A stretch of DNA of 6,017 nt from Xanthobacteraceae bacterium (GTDB lineage: Bacteria > Pseudomonadota > Alphaproteobacteria > Rhizobiales > Xanthobacteraceae). The notes beneath the pieces were generated by a model. It made no database searches. It worked only from the letters and a program-made list of their open reading frames with translations, and was not told where the DNA came from. This document shows positions 1-5,969 of this stretch, in pieces. The stretch is from positions 1 through 6,017 of the forward strand of contig JASHRR010000170.1 of the NCBI GenBank assembly GCA_030037185.1, in the 5' to 3' direction. The position numbers and the translations under genes are program-made. Each line of letters starts with the position of its first letter. Within the stretch, counting starts at the first letter, position 1.

Positions 1-364
1 GCTCCGCGTTGATAGCCCCTATCTTTTCCAATAGCCTCGCCCACCCTCCGGCGTACCGGATATCAAGGGCAGAGCCCTTGGCTAGTTGGTCAAGCATTGC
101 TGGTCGCAGCGTGTCGCCAGGCAGCGGCCTGGGAGCGGCCGTGACTGCCCTTCCATGCGCGAAGGGTTCCGTTTCTTCGCCCTGCGAATGCCACCTCCTG
201 CGCGGCGATGTTCGCAAGGTCGTCTCCCTCGGGTCTGTCTGCGCGAGCCAGGTAGCCTCTCTATAGCCTCTTGGCCGCGGTTCGACCTTTCGACAGTCGT
301 CGCGGAGCGGGCGATAGACCGACACAGCTGCTCAGTTGGCGAGTCGCTAAATCGACGCGAATAG
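1..364. other. Left-edge region with no supportable gene
   Basis: Several overlapping open frames exist on both strands, as expected by chance in GC-rich DNA, and none shows a family I recognise. One minus-strand frame stays open from about position 266 to the left edge. Its last part, from an ATG at 97-95, reads plausibly like protein (MLDQLAKGSALDIRYAGGWA and onward) and runs out of the window, so the start of a leftward gene cannot be excluded. It has no visible ribosome binding site. The only clear structure is the hairpin at 64-80. Confidence 0.4.
64..80. repeat. Perfect 7-bp inverted repeat with a 3-nt loop
   Basis: CAAGGGC (64-70), AGA loop, GCCCTTG (74-80). The arms are exactly complementary. 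Neither side is followed by a run of T, so it is not a typical intrinsic terminator in either direction. It lies inside the left-edge minus-strand open frame. It could be a protein-binding dyad, a small RNA hairpin, or chance. Confidence 0.6.
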
Positions 365-529
365 TCCAAGGCTGCTGTCAAGTGCCTGATCGATGAACTG
401 AGCATCGGCTTATCCCCGAAGGTTTCCGAGGAGGTTTATGGCCGGATAGACCTGCTTGCCGCCGCGCGCGCGGGGATTCTCGGTGGACTACAAGTGCGCC
501 GGGTGGTGAAGTTGTCCGATGAGATCTAA
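365..529 (+). pseudogene. C-terminal fragment of an unrecognised protein, no start codon
   Basis: This 54-residue stretch ends at a TAA at 527-529 and reads like real protein: SKAAVKCLIDELSIGLSPKV at the start, then a segment with RIDLLAAARAGILGGL, ending RRVVKLSDEI. It directly follows an in-frame TAG at 362-364. It contains no ATG, and its only GTG codons are near the end, so it cannot be a self-standing gene. The same frame is open before the TAG (for example STVVAERAIDRHSCSVGES), so an amber mutation in a once longer protein is possible. I do not recognise the family. That it is a remnant is inferred from composition alone. Confidence 0.3.
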
Positions 530-531
530 GC

Positions 532-655
532 CTCGGTGAAATCGCGGCCGAGGGGCCGCCGGATGCATTTGCAACCGACCTGCACGAGCAGGTCAAGAGC
601 TGGTTCGGAATCAATTTTGAAGAAACGGGTTGTGACAGATTTCAACAACCCACCT
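532..655 (+). pseudogene. Short coding-like remnant of unknown family
   Basis: Starting 3 bases after the previous stop, but in another frame, the sequence reads LGEIAAEGPPDAFATDLHEQ followed by VKSWFGINFEETGCDRF. This is an acidic, mixed-residue segment unlike the Arg/Pro/Ser-rich shadows in the other frames. It has no start codon and no visible family signature. It may be the frameshifted continuation of the 365-529 fragment or a separate remnant. Its end is approximate, because the reading merges into the CHAT pseudogene region at about 660. Confidence 0.22.
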
Positions 656-659
656 CATC

Positions 660-1905
660 AGCGCAGCCGCTGGCCGTCAGGATGTGCAGGCGCTACTGTC
701 CGACGGCGAGGCGCTGCTGGTGTATGCGACCGGCGAGAAGGAAAGCTACGTCTTCGCGGTTACCCGCCAGGCGCCGCCTGGAAATCAATTCCCGTCGGGA
801 CGGCGGCGTTGTCGGAGAGGGTGGCCGCGTTCCGCCGCGGTCTCGATGTCGAGGCGCTGCGGGAGTACGCCGAAGGCGGCAAGCCGGTGCTGTTCGACCT
901 CGGGCTTGCCAATGACCTCTACGCCGCTCTGATCGGACCTGTCGAGGAGGTGATCAAGGACGCGCGCCATTTGGCGAGCGGGCCCGCTGACCACGCTGCC
1001 ATTTCACCTGCTCATGACCGAGAAGCCAGCCACTGCAATTCCGCAGCTCAAGGACACCTCCTCCTACCGGGACGCCGCCTGGCTCATCAAACGCCAGGCA
1101 GTGAGCGTTCTTCCCTCGCTCGCGAGCCTCAACAGGGCCCTGCACCAAGTGGTGCGCCGGGACCCGAGCACCAAGCTGGTGGGGTTTGCCGATCCGCTGT
1201 TCGATCCGGGCGAGCGGGCGAAGGCGCTGGCCGAACGGCGCGCACGGACTCGCGTCGCCGTCACGAGGGGCTACAGCGACTTCTGGCAGGGCGCCAGCAT
1301 CGACCGGGCCAAGCTCGCCCGGTCTGCCATCGCTGCTCGACACCGCTGACGAACTCAAGGCGGTGGCCCGCAAGCTCGGTGCCGCGGCGACGTCCACCTC
1401 GGCAGCGACGCCAGCGAAACCGTGGTGAAGCGGACGGCGCTGGCCGACTACCGGTGTCCATTTCGCGACCCATAGTCTCGTCGCCGAGGACGTCGCGGGG
1501 CTTACCGAACCGTCATTTGCGCTCACGCTGCCGAAGCAGCCGACCGAGCTTGATGATGGGCTGCTGACGGCGAGCGAGGTGGCCCAGCTAACGCTCAATG
1601 CCGACTGGGTAGTGCTGTCGGCCTGCAACATCGCAGCCGCCGACAAGCCCACGCGGAAGCGCTGTCGGGACTGGCACGCGCCTTCTTTCGGGGGCGGGCG
1701 CTTCTGGTATCGCACTGGTCGGTCGAGTCGGAGGCCGCCACCAGGCTCACCACCCGACATTCGCCATAATGCCGGCCGATCCGAAGCTCGGCCGCGCCGC
1801 CGCTCTGCGCAACGCGATGCTGGCCTACATGAACGACAAGGAGAGCCTGCTGAATGCCTACCAGGCATTCTGGGCGCAGTCATGCCGCCGGCGGCGGCCG
1901 CGAGT
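660..1905 (+). pseudogene. CHAT-domain (caspase-like) protein, multiply frameshifted
   Basis: CHAT domains (caspase HetF associated with TPRs) are clan CD cysteine-protease-like modules, usually placed after TPR repeats. The colinear reading is: DVQALLSDGEALLVYATGEK (about 678-737); WKSIPVGTAALSERVAAFRR then LYAALIGPVEEVIKD (about 780-960); GPLTTLPFHLLMTEKPA then a long segment to YSDFWQGASIDRAKLA (about 983-1318); LLDTADELKAVARKLGAAA (about 1330-1390); GDVHLGSDASETVVKRTALA (1386-1450); VHFATHSLVAEDVAGL (1456-1503) through NADWVVLSACNIAAADKP (to about 1650); AEALSGLARAFF then RALLVSHWSVESEAATRLTT (1653-1756); and FAIMPADPKLGRAAAL to NAYQAFWAQ (1760-1888). The pieces occupy frames 3, 2, 3, 1, 3, 1, 3, 2 in turn, which gives seven frame changes. 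The expected catalytic His (in FATHS, codon 1471-1473) and Cys (in SACN, codon 1624-1626) survive. The usual Gly after that His is Ser. No TPR part is visible. Sequencing error alone is an unlikely cause of so many shifts. Confidence 0.85.
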
Positions 1906-2275
1906 GGCGGTCGATCCGATCTTCGCGACCATCGAGGAATACAAGCGGACCGACAATGATGTTTGCGATCTTTGGCGCCAACCGGATGATGACTATGGCT
2001 ATTATAATTACGAGGAGTTAATCTCTCTCGACAAAGCCCGCGTCTCATATCACCGACAACGAAGTCAGGCAGCAGATCGTCAACGTCATCATGAACTGCT
2101 GGGTTCTCCGGTTCTCCGGCGCGGACTCTATCCTGCCTGGGGCCATGGCCGATCGGGAGGACTTCGCGCGCCTTATGGCGAGAGCACGGATTGCCAACCG
2201 GAGAACCCAAACGTTGCGGGGAACGAGCGGTCGAAGCCAACGCGTTCCTGGCCGCGCACAAACGGGGCGTGTCGA
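1906..2275 (+). pseudogene. Unrecognised remnants between the CHAT and transposase debris
   Basis: Two protein-like stretches are visible. The first, in the same open frame as the end of the CHAT remnant, reads VAVDPIFATIEEYKRTDND and then a Asp/Tyr-rich run ending EELISLDKAR (about 1907-2040). The second, in another frame, reads ITDNEVRQQIVNVIMN then GADSILPGAMADREDFARLM and ARARIANRRTQTLRG (about 2053-2220). A third short piece, ERAVEANAFLAAHKRG (about 2225-2275), follows in yet another frame. The opening DPIFATIEEYKR resembles the start of short hypothetical proteins common in rhizobia, which is recall rather than a search result. There is no start codon with a ribosome binding site, so these are read as broken gene pieces of unknown function. 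Confidence 0.35.
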
Positions 2276-2437
2276 GGAAAACCCGAATTCGTCAACGTTC
2301 ACGATTTCATGGATCGCAAGTTGGGCCGCGCCGTGTGTCTACGCCATGAGCGACAATGTTGGATGGGTCAGCGTCGGCTGACACTGCCACCTTTGCGGTC
2401 AATGCGATCGGTCGACGGTGGCAGACCATGGCGTTGC
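2276..2437 (+). mobile_element. ISAzo13-family transposase, internal fragment with two frameshifts
   Basis: Read across three frames, this stretch gives GKPEFVNVHDFMDRKLGRAV (to about 2335), then VYAMSDNVGWVSVG (2337-2378, ended by TGA at 2379-2381), then DTATFAVNAIGRRWQTMA (about 2380-2433). The order and spacing match the middle of ISAzo13-type DDE transposases (the Rhodopirellula transposase DDE group), where an NVHDF..LG.A.PYGVYD segment precedes GWVSVG.DHDTA.FAV..IRRWW. Roughly 55 residues remain of a protein usually of about 400. The DDE catalytic segments before and after are not visible, and neither are the terminal inverted repeats or a target duplication. The element is therefore dead and truncated on both sides. 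The family call rests on recalled motifs. Confidence 0.7.
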
Positions 2438-2487
2438 CAGACGCACGCTCCAGGGCAATCCAAGCGTCTGTGCGTTCGTCATTTTGC

Positions 2488-2502
2488 GCGGGCGAGGCCC
2501 GC
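2488..2502 (-). terminator. GC-rich hairpin downstream of the YfhO-type gene, weak terminator candidate
   Basis: GCGGGC, GAG, GCCCGC (plus-strand reading) forms a perfect 6-bp stem with a 3-nt loop, 64 to 78 bases after the stop codon of the minus-strand membrane-protein gene. In the direction of that gene it is followed by GCAAAATG and not by a T run, so it lacks the second half of an intrinsic terminator. Its position is the only reason to consider this role. GC-rich hairpins of this size also arise by chance. Confidence 0.2.
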
Positions 2503-2565
2503 CACCCACGAGGTCATCGCAGATGTCAGAGCCTACAGCGGTCGCTTTTGCGCGCCGATCACAGG

Positions 2566-5073
2566 TCAACGTTGAACACCGCCAGGCAGGAGTCGCGCCC
2601 AAAGCTCGGCGAATGCTCCCGCAAACGGATGGAACGTGAAGTGGACCATGTGCTTTCCTGCCGGAACCACAACGGCGCGGAAGATCACATTGGCTTTGAG
2701 GACTTCGGTCGGTCTTCCGTCGACCGTCGCTCGCCACCACGGATGCCAGACATCATTGAGTACCAGAATGCCGCCTGACGGCGCATCTACATCGACATCG
2801 ACCTCAGCATTTGCATAGTGCGTCAAGCGTGCAGTGCCAGACCCTCCTGCAACCATGGTCGCTCGTAAGCCAACTGGCGCTGCTTTCAGCAAGACCGTGT
2901 GGCTCGGGTCGACATCCGACGGCCAGCCCCTGCCGATGAGCTCATCGAACTTCGCGATGCGCCAGTTAGTCATCAACATCACGCGTGGCAAGGCCCGTGG
3001 ATTCTCGTAGACATATGCATTCTTGGTATGTGCAATGAATGTCAGATCCCCCGGACGTAGCGTCGGGTCGATCTCCTCGACAGGTACGCCAACTGCGATG
3101 AAGCGCAAACCGAAAAGATCGGCAAAAGCCGATCGGTAGGAAGGGAATAGTGGTGAAAAGTGACGATCCCTAAAAGACGCCACCGTATCGCCGGCGCCGG
3201 TCGCGTCATTCAGCAGCTTGAGCCGCAACGGATTGTGACCCAACACGTGCTCGCAGCCTTGAATCATGCACAGATTTGGCCAATGGTAACCGATGCCGGT
3301 CAGCTCGACCCGGTCGCGTCGATTGGGCGCCGTGGCGGCTGCGAGCTTCGAGTTCAGGAGTGCAATCGTTTCGTCCTTGGTGTCGCCGCGCATCGCATCG
3401 AATACCTGCGCAGTTTGTCCGGTCGACATGTGAGGCCTGTTGTTCCAGGCGAGGTCGCCTGCTGCGAAGACAGTGAGCAACAGTACGGAGGCGAGCGATG
3501 ACCAAGCATTCAGCCGACGTCCATAGAAAAGCGTGACGACTGCACCACCCGTGAACGCGAACGCCGAGGCGACCGGCATGATGGCGAGTCTTGCTGTCAC
3601 GACGATGTGTGCAAGTCCCAAGGCTATCGCGACAAGCGCGATCGGAACTGCTAGTTCCACCATCTGCTGGGTCGAGGTGGGGCGCGGCACGACGGAGTCT
3701 TCCAGCCAGCGATGGACGAGATACCCAGCGATGATTGCGAGCAACACGCCAAGCACAAAAGTTGCGTCCGCCGGACGTCGGAATAGGGTCACCCCTGGCA
3801 GCAGCTCGTACAGCACATGAAAAACCGGCGTGTACCACCCGAGCGCGTAGAGCAGCGCGAAGCTGGCGGCAATCGAGAAGAAACGGATGTCGCGCGACCA
3901 AGCGAGGCCGCGAACGACGCCAAGGGAGATAGTGACAACAAGTGGCAGCGCTCCTACGTAAAGCAAACCCATATTCTTGGCGAGATGGATCTCGCCACCC
4001 CCGAGTGCAGCCTTCCAGGACCAGGTGCCCGGTCCCCAGTAATCCAAGTCGGAGGGAGACATAGCGCGGTAGAGATCGGGAAAGACGAGCGTCAGGAGAT
4101 GGGCTGGATGCAACGAGCCCAATTCGGTGACTGTCCAGGCAATCTCAGGCCGGTTCGACCGCGCTGCAAGCAACGCTGTCATAATGACCGGCACGGCCGC
4201 CGCGAAGCCTCCAACGGTGAAAACGGCAGCAAGCGGCCTCGTGCTCGCGCGGATGCACTTCTGCCTGTCGTCGCTTCCGATCCAATGCGCCACAACGGAG
4301 CCGAAGAGGACATAGAGGGAGACCAGAGCAACTTGGTCTCGCCCGATTGCTAAGAGCCCGCCGAGAGCCCCGGCCGCCGCTCCGGCCAGCAATGATGATC
4401 GCTGCAGCGCCCGTCCCAGCATCCAGAGCGTCAGAGCGAAATAAGCGATGTCGATGATCTCGCCGGTGTGCTGGAGTCGGGAGTTTGCGGAACCGCCAAA
4501 GGCGAAAGTGAGCCCAGCCACAAGCGCGCCCGCGGCGTGCCAACCACGATCACGAAAATATAGGATGATGCCGATACCGCCGAGAGACAGGTAGGCGAAG
4601 GTCAATCCGTCGACAGCGCGGAAGGTCGGCGCTCGATCGAAATAGGCGAGCAGTAGATGCAGCGGCGAAAATAGCAGGGACTGGGGGTCGGAAATGAGAG
4701 GCCACCCAGCGAAAACGTTAGGCGTCCAGAACGGGGATTGATGAGTCGCCAGCGACTTGGAGAGAAACTGCAGTGGCGGCAGGAACTGCGACTTGGCGTC
4801 CCAGGGAATCGTGACTGCTCCCGACAGCCACGGCCACGCGGGAAACAGGAAGACGAGCAGGAAAAGCGACAGGATTGCGGCAAGCGGGAGTTCAACCTTT
4901 GACTTCGCCGCGGGCTTGCAAGTTCCACGCTCCGCACCTGCGAACCCGGTTTTTGCCCGATCGAACACGAACGGAGCAGATAAGCCGTGTACCGAACTTG
5001 ACCGAGCGTTGCTTGTCAGCCGTCCGAACGTCGATGCGTCCTCAGGCGTTGCTTCCACTTGCGCGTCGTTCAC
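2566..5073 (-). CDS. YfhO-type polytopic membrane protein (GT-C-like, putative envelope glycan enzyme)
   Basis: This is the only intact gene here: 835 residues with no internal stop. A polar stretch of about 60 residues is followed by roughly 12-14 hydrophobic segments, for example at about 62-85, 155-175, 180-195, 203-222, 227-264, 280-302, 368-388, 398-415, 437-454, 472-493, 498-516 and 524-541. The first large loop carries TIPWDAKSQFLPPLQF (88-103), with the acidic residue and Q-F/P pattern typical of GT-C-like loops. A soluble, presumably periplasmic part (about 545-815) contains YVYENPRALPRVML (687-700) and a C-terminal beta-rich module with NDVWHPWWRATVDGRP (773-788), FRAVVVPAGKHMVHFTF (798-814). 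These are hallmarks of the YfhO family, some members of which glycosylate teichoic or lipoteichoic acid in Firmicutes. In proteobacteria the role is mostly unknown, and a lipid-linked sugar donor is only a guess. Start: GTG at 5073-5071 behind AGAGG. A later start is possible because the N-terminal 60 residues lack known features. The neighbours are all remnants, so context does not help. Confidence 0.9.
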   Translation of the reverse strand: MNDAQVEATPEDASTFGRLTSNARSSSVHGLSAPFVFDRAKTGFAGAERGTCKPAAKSKVELPLAAILSLFLLVFLFPAWPWLSGAVTIPWDAKSQFLPPLQFLSKSLATHQSPFWTPNVFAGWPLISDPQSLLFSPLHLLLAYFDRAPTFRAVDGLTFAYLSLGGIGIILYFRDRGWHAAGALVAGLTFAFGGSANSRLQHTGEIIDIAYFALTLWMLGRALQRSSLLAGAAAGALGGLLAIGRDQVALVSLYVLFGSVVAHWIGSDDRQKCIRASTRPLAAVFTVGGFAAAVPVIMTALLAARSNRPEIAWTVTELGSLHPAHLLTLVFPDLYRAMSPSDLDYWGPGTWSWKAALGGGEIHLAKNMGLLYVGALPLVVTISLGVVRGLAWSRDIRFFSIAASFALLYALGWYTPVFHVLYELLPGVTLFRRPADATFVLGVLLAIIAGYLVHRWLEDSVVPRPTSTQQMVELAVPIALVAIALGLAHIVVTARLAIMPVASAFAFTGGAVVTLFYGRRLNAWSSLASVLLLTVFAAGDLAWNNRPHMSTGQTAQVFDAMRGDTKDETIALLNSKLAAATAPNRRDRVELTGIGYHWPNLCMIQGCEHVLGHNPLRLKLLNDATGAGDTVASFRDRHFSPLFPSYRSAFADLFGLRFIAVGVPVEEIDPTLRPGDLTFIAHTKNAYVYENPRALPRVMLMTNWRIAKFDELIGRGWPSDVDPSHTVLLKAAPVGLRATMVAGGSGTARLTHYANAEVDVDVDAPSGGILVLNDVWHPWWRATVDGRPTEVLKANVIFRAVVVPAGKHMVHFTFHPFAGAFAELWARLLPGGVQR

Positions 5074-5150
5074 CGCACCGCCTCTAGGTCAGCAGCTGAG
5101 GCCAAAGCGATTGCGATGGTCTCGTCCATCGCCGCCAGAGGATATGGCAT
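5070..5150 (-). CDS. Possible 26-codon upstream ORF overlapping the YfhO-type start
   Basis: From ATG at 5150-5148 the frame encodes a 26-residue peptide, MPYPLAAMDETIAIALASAA then DLEAVR, and stops at TGA 5072-5070. The stop overlaps the GTG start of the membrane-protein gene (GTGA). This is the geometry of translational coupling. No Shine-Dalgarno sequence is visible before its ATG. The same frame is open further upstream to 5693, but that longer frame is Arg/Ser/Cys-rich and looks like a shadow. It could be the tail of a decayed upstream gene, a real leader peptide, or chance. Confidence 0.2.
   Translation of the reverse strand: MPYPLAAMDETIAIALASAADLEAVR
5081..5085 (-). promoter_or_regulatory. 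Ribosome binding site for the YfhO-type gene
   Basis: On the minus strand AGAGG is followed by 7 bases (CGGTGCG) and then GTG at 5073-5071. This is good Shine-Dalgarno spacing and is the main reason for accepting the GTG start. No in-frame ATG occurs until far inside the protein (residue 298). Confidence 0.6.
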
Positions 5151-5172
5151 CAGCAAAATGAAGGCGCGGGCC

Positions 5173-5192
5173 TGAATGCCCGATGAATGCCC
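5173..5192. repeat. Direct repeat TGAATGCCC with 11-bp period
   Basis: TGAATGCCC occurs at 5173-5181 and again at 5184-5192, separated by GA. On the minus strand this reads GGGCATTCA twice, about 100-120 bases before the GTG of the membrane-protein gene. One helical turn between copies is typical of paired regulator half-sites. With only two copies of 9 bp, the regulatory role is a guess. Confidence 0.4.
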
Positions 5193-5504
5193 CGGAACGC
5201 CCACAGAGGCGCGACGAAGCTTTACTTGTATGGCTGGCCCCCTGCCGGGCCGTGGGTATATAGGCAAGGCTCTCGTGTTGTACACATACCGACAGCAGGG
5301 GCGCGCAAGTCGGTTAAAAAAACCGAATACCGCCAACGACCTCCGTCCTCTACCGTCAACTTTCCGCGAGCCGTTCGCGGATTCGTGCATTCGCCAACAG
5401 CCGCAGGCAGAATCTTTACCCAAACCACTTGCCGATTGTTCGCAAGTTGGACCTCGACTCGTCCAGCTGCACCGCAGCCCTAGCCGGAAGTGGCGGCTGT
5501 GGTG
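5193..5504. other. Upstream region of the YfhO-type gene, no supportable gene
   Basis: Frames are open on both strands, but the translations are rich in Arg, Pro and Ser and show no family. The palindrome at 5310-5326 is the only clear structure. On the minus strand CCTATATACC (around 5262-5253) contains a TATATA that could be a -10 element, but no convincing -35 hexamer lies 16-18 bases before it. The promoter of the membrane-protein gene therefore cannot be placed. The segment just below 5505 may include the low-complexity Pro/Ala tail that follows the caspase remnant (SPPQPPLPARAAVQLDES in the same frame). Confidence 0.4.
5310..5326. repeat. AT-loop palindrome TCGGTT-AAAAA-AACCGA
   Basis: A perfect 6-bp dyad with a 5-A loop lies about 240 bases upstream of the membrane-protein gene, in the region that should contain its promoter. 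No T run follows the stem, so it is not a standard terminator. It could be an operator-like site. Confidence 0.4.
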
Positions 5505-5731
5505 GAGAGTTCGCCACGAAATCGAAATCTCTCCGCCCCGGCAACGAGCCATAGGTGAATGGCTGCTGGCGATTGCGGGTCGCCTCCAGAACGTCGTCAC
5601 GGACATGGTCGAATAACCGCCGCACCCTAGAACGGGCTTACAGCGGCGACTAGCGCCTTCGCCGCTGGCCGTCCATGCAGCAGCGTGCCGCACCCGCCCG
5701 CACGACCACCGAACGGCTTCCCGTTACGGGT
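5505..5731 (-). pseudogene. Caspase-family (peptidase C14-like) protein remnant
   Basis: The clear part is 5625-5508: VRRLFDHVRDDVLEATRNRQ followed by QPFTYGSLPGRRDFDFVAN. This matches the end of bacterial caspase-like domains, where (L)F..VR.DV...T...Q.P...SLPG..F.F is the closing motif, usually followed by a Pro-rich linker, as here. One frame over and just upstream, SPF occurs directly before a TAG (5629-5627). The usual 10-15 residues between SPF and the VR..F helix are missing, so a small deletion plus a frameshift is likely. Further up, RNGKPFGGRAGG (about 5728-5693) may correspond to the R-N-x-P-F that follows the catalytic Cys, but the DAC residues are not there, so this part is weak. 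The His-containing first half of the domain is not visible. Confidence 0.55.
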
Positions 5732-5844
5732 GAGACTCAGACGCCGCTCCCGATTCGACGGCATGTAGACGCTCGGCATCACGTGCAAACTGTCAACGCT
5801 AACCAGGATATTCAAAACTGAATCGATGGTAACAAGCCTGACTC

Positions 5845-5887
5845 TAGGTATCACCTATTGCTACTCATACAAGCAAAGCAATACCTA
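5845..5887. repeat. Bulged inverted repeat in an AT-rich segment
   Basis: The right arm AGCAATACCTA (5877-5887) pairs completely with TAGG (5845-5848) plus TATTGCT (5856-5862), leaving a 7-nt bulge (TATCACC) on the left side and a 14-nt loop. Alternatively TAGGTAT (5845-5851) pairs with ATACCTA (5881-5887). AGGT-ATC-ACCT (5846-5856) is itself a small dyad. It lies just upstream of the possible promoter at 5909-5937 and may be an operator or a hairpin. Confidence 0.5.
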
Positions 5888-5908
5888 TGTGGGATTATTT
5901 GTTGTGAG

Positions 5909-5937
5909 TTGCTCCGACTGCAAGAACTCAGTATCAA
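5909..5937 (+). promoter_or_regulatory. Possible sigma70-type promoter
   Basis: TTGCTC (5909-5914) and TATCAA (5932-5937) are separated by exactly 17 bases in locally AT-rich DNA. Transcription would begin near 5944, about 26 bases before the ATG at 5970. Each hexamer matches four of six consensus positions, so this is suggestive only. Confidence 0.3.
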
Positions 5938-5969
5938 CTAGCCACCAAAAACCAAGAGAGTGAAAACTC

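Noticed and set aside
536..1567. 343-residue plus-strand frame starting at GTG 536
   Set aside because: Only residues from about 780-960 match the CHAT reading. The rest is Arg/Pro/Ser-rich out-of-frame sequence, so this is a mosaic caused by frameshifts and not a protein.
954..2261. 435-residue minus-strand frame antisense to the CHAT remnant
   Set aside because: It is long but without any family motif, and its composition (Arg, Ala, Ser, Pro) is that of an antisense shadow in GC-rich DNA. The plus strand carries the recognisable protein.
1769..2575. 268-residue plus-strand frame starting at ATG 1769
   Set aside because: It joins the CHAT C-terminus, unrelated remnants and the first piece of the transposase. 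The open frame is accidental across several broken genes.
5240..5285. Peptide reading YNTRALPIY, resembling translated sequencing-adapter artefacts
   Set aside because: The underlying bases do not match the adapter sequence that gives such peptides, so contamination is not indicated.
5279..5294. TGT-N10-ACA, the NifA upstream-activator consensus
   Set aside because: Six fixed bases are expected about once or twice in 6 kb by chance, and no convincing GG-N10-GC sigma54 element with a correctly placed gene follows.
5176..5616. 146-residue plus-strand frame
   Set aside because: No recognisable motif, and it runs antisense to the caspase remnant, which has the better protein signal.
5070..5693. 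207-residue minus-strand frame directly upstream of the YfhO-type gene
   Set aside because: Most of it is Arg/Ser/Cys-rich and overlaps the caspase remnant in a different frame. Only its last 26 codons are kept, as a weak possibility.
5781..5804. Partial resemblance to a TtsI (tts) box ending in GCTAACC
   Set aside because: Ungapped, only about half of the positions agree with the consensus as I remember it, and the diagnostic first half is missing. The match improves only by adding a gap.
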